Assembly (NCBI RefSeq): GCF_000003815.2
Contig: NC_049984.1
Span: 22,814,073 to 22,878,072, forward strand
From: Branchiostoma floridae
Taxonomy: Eukaryota; Chordata; Leptocardii; Amphioxiformes; Branchiostomatidae
Direction of reading: 5' to 3'
DNA: 64,000 nucleotides
Part shown: positions 63,421-64,000 of the stretch, in pieces
Numbering within the stretch: position 1 is the stretch's first letter
Layout: each line of letters opens with the position of its first letter
Position numbers and translations under genes: made by a program
Notes under the pieces: generated by a model
What the model saw: only the letters and a program-made list of their open reading frames with translations
Told to the model about the DNA's origin: nothing
Database searches by the model: none

Positions 63421-64000
63421 CCATGCGCACCGCATACGGACTTAAATATGTACGCAGGTGTGATCCCACCTTACCATTTAAGTTTTGCTCAGCAAAGGTA
63501 GCAAAGGGCGATCGGCTTCCCAGAATTTCGTAGAAAGTCGCAATAGTACAGAAACTTACTATATCTCACTGAATTCGTAGTACGCTTGGAAGCCTAAATG
63601 TATATGAACACGCTGATTAGAAAACAACTGTATACCTACCTAGTCTTGTTGATATTACATAATTTATTAATTATACATCTTTGAAACGAACGTTAACGTC
63701 CTGTGCCATCACACTCTACGTGATGTCGGTCACCTTCTTCTACCAAATATAGTAAATGAATGCATTGGGTATGTTCCGTCCTCTTGTGCCACTATCTTGT
63801 TTATATCAAGCGACGACACTGGTGTAACTTCCTACGTCTTTCCCGCTACGTTAGCGCCATCCAGCCGTCAGCTAATCAGATTCTCCTTACGTGCTATTGG
63901 AGGAAAAGTTGTCAGCCAATCACACAGCGTCTTGACCGTAAGCGGTAACGTGATTGGCTGACCAGCGCAAACATACGCAGGCAGGGTGGATCCCAGGCTA

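Overview
The window looks like nuclear DNA of an invertebrate deuterostome, most likely a lancelet (Branchiostoma). Vertebrate-type single-copy genes have many small exons with GT-AG junctions. Cytosolic sulfotransferases sit in a tandem array. The introns are filled with tRNA-related SINEs, MITEs, foldback elements and fragments of mariner, CR1/L2-like and Penelope-like elements. The species call is inference: no search was run. Two 100-N runs (23288-23387 and 34575-34674) are assembly gaps.

Layout: (1) 0.2-7.2 kb: N6AMT1 (minus) stands head to head with BLOC1S4 (plus, 5 exons). Between them lies a 457-bp miniature LTR retrotransposon whose LTRs carry a complete Pol III A box and B box. (2) 7.2-10.6 kb: intergenic foldback elements. 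(3) 10.8-24.6 kb: a minus-strand C2H2/homeodomain gene resembling ADNP (7 coding exons, 1374 aa predicted). Its introns hold a nested mariner and a 9-copy tandem duplication of part of one of its own zinc-finger exons. (4) 25.7-26.2 kb: probable shared promoter region. (5) 26.5-37.6 kb: MDP1 (plus, 6 exons, 169 aa), with a 7-kb repeat-rich intron. (6) 39.6-41.0 kb: a 469-codon gene of no family I recognise. (7) 41.34 kb: tRNA-Leu(CAG), minus strand. (8) 42.5-64 kb: three direct units of about 8 kb, each with one six-exon cytosolic sulfotransferase gene. A and B are complete; C runs off the window after exon 2.

How the genes relate: N6AMT1 (protein methyltransferase), BLOC1S4 (lysosome-related organelle biogenesis), ADNP-like (nuclear regulator) and MDP1 (HAD phosphatase) are unrelated housekeeping or regulatory genes that happen to be neighbours. 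The sulfotransferases are a recent tandem family. Their first and last exons are almost identical, while the exons lining the substrate pocket differ. Each has the same dispersed transposon-derived sequence just upstream of its start codon.

Most of the remaining DNA is mobile. Several unrelated-looking short elements share CAGGG termini and exact 5-bp target duplications, which suggests one transposase source outside the window. Exon boundaries were chosen by eye from reading frame, splice consensus and family knowledge; none has transcript support here.
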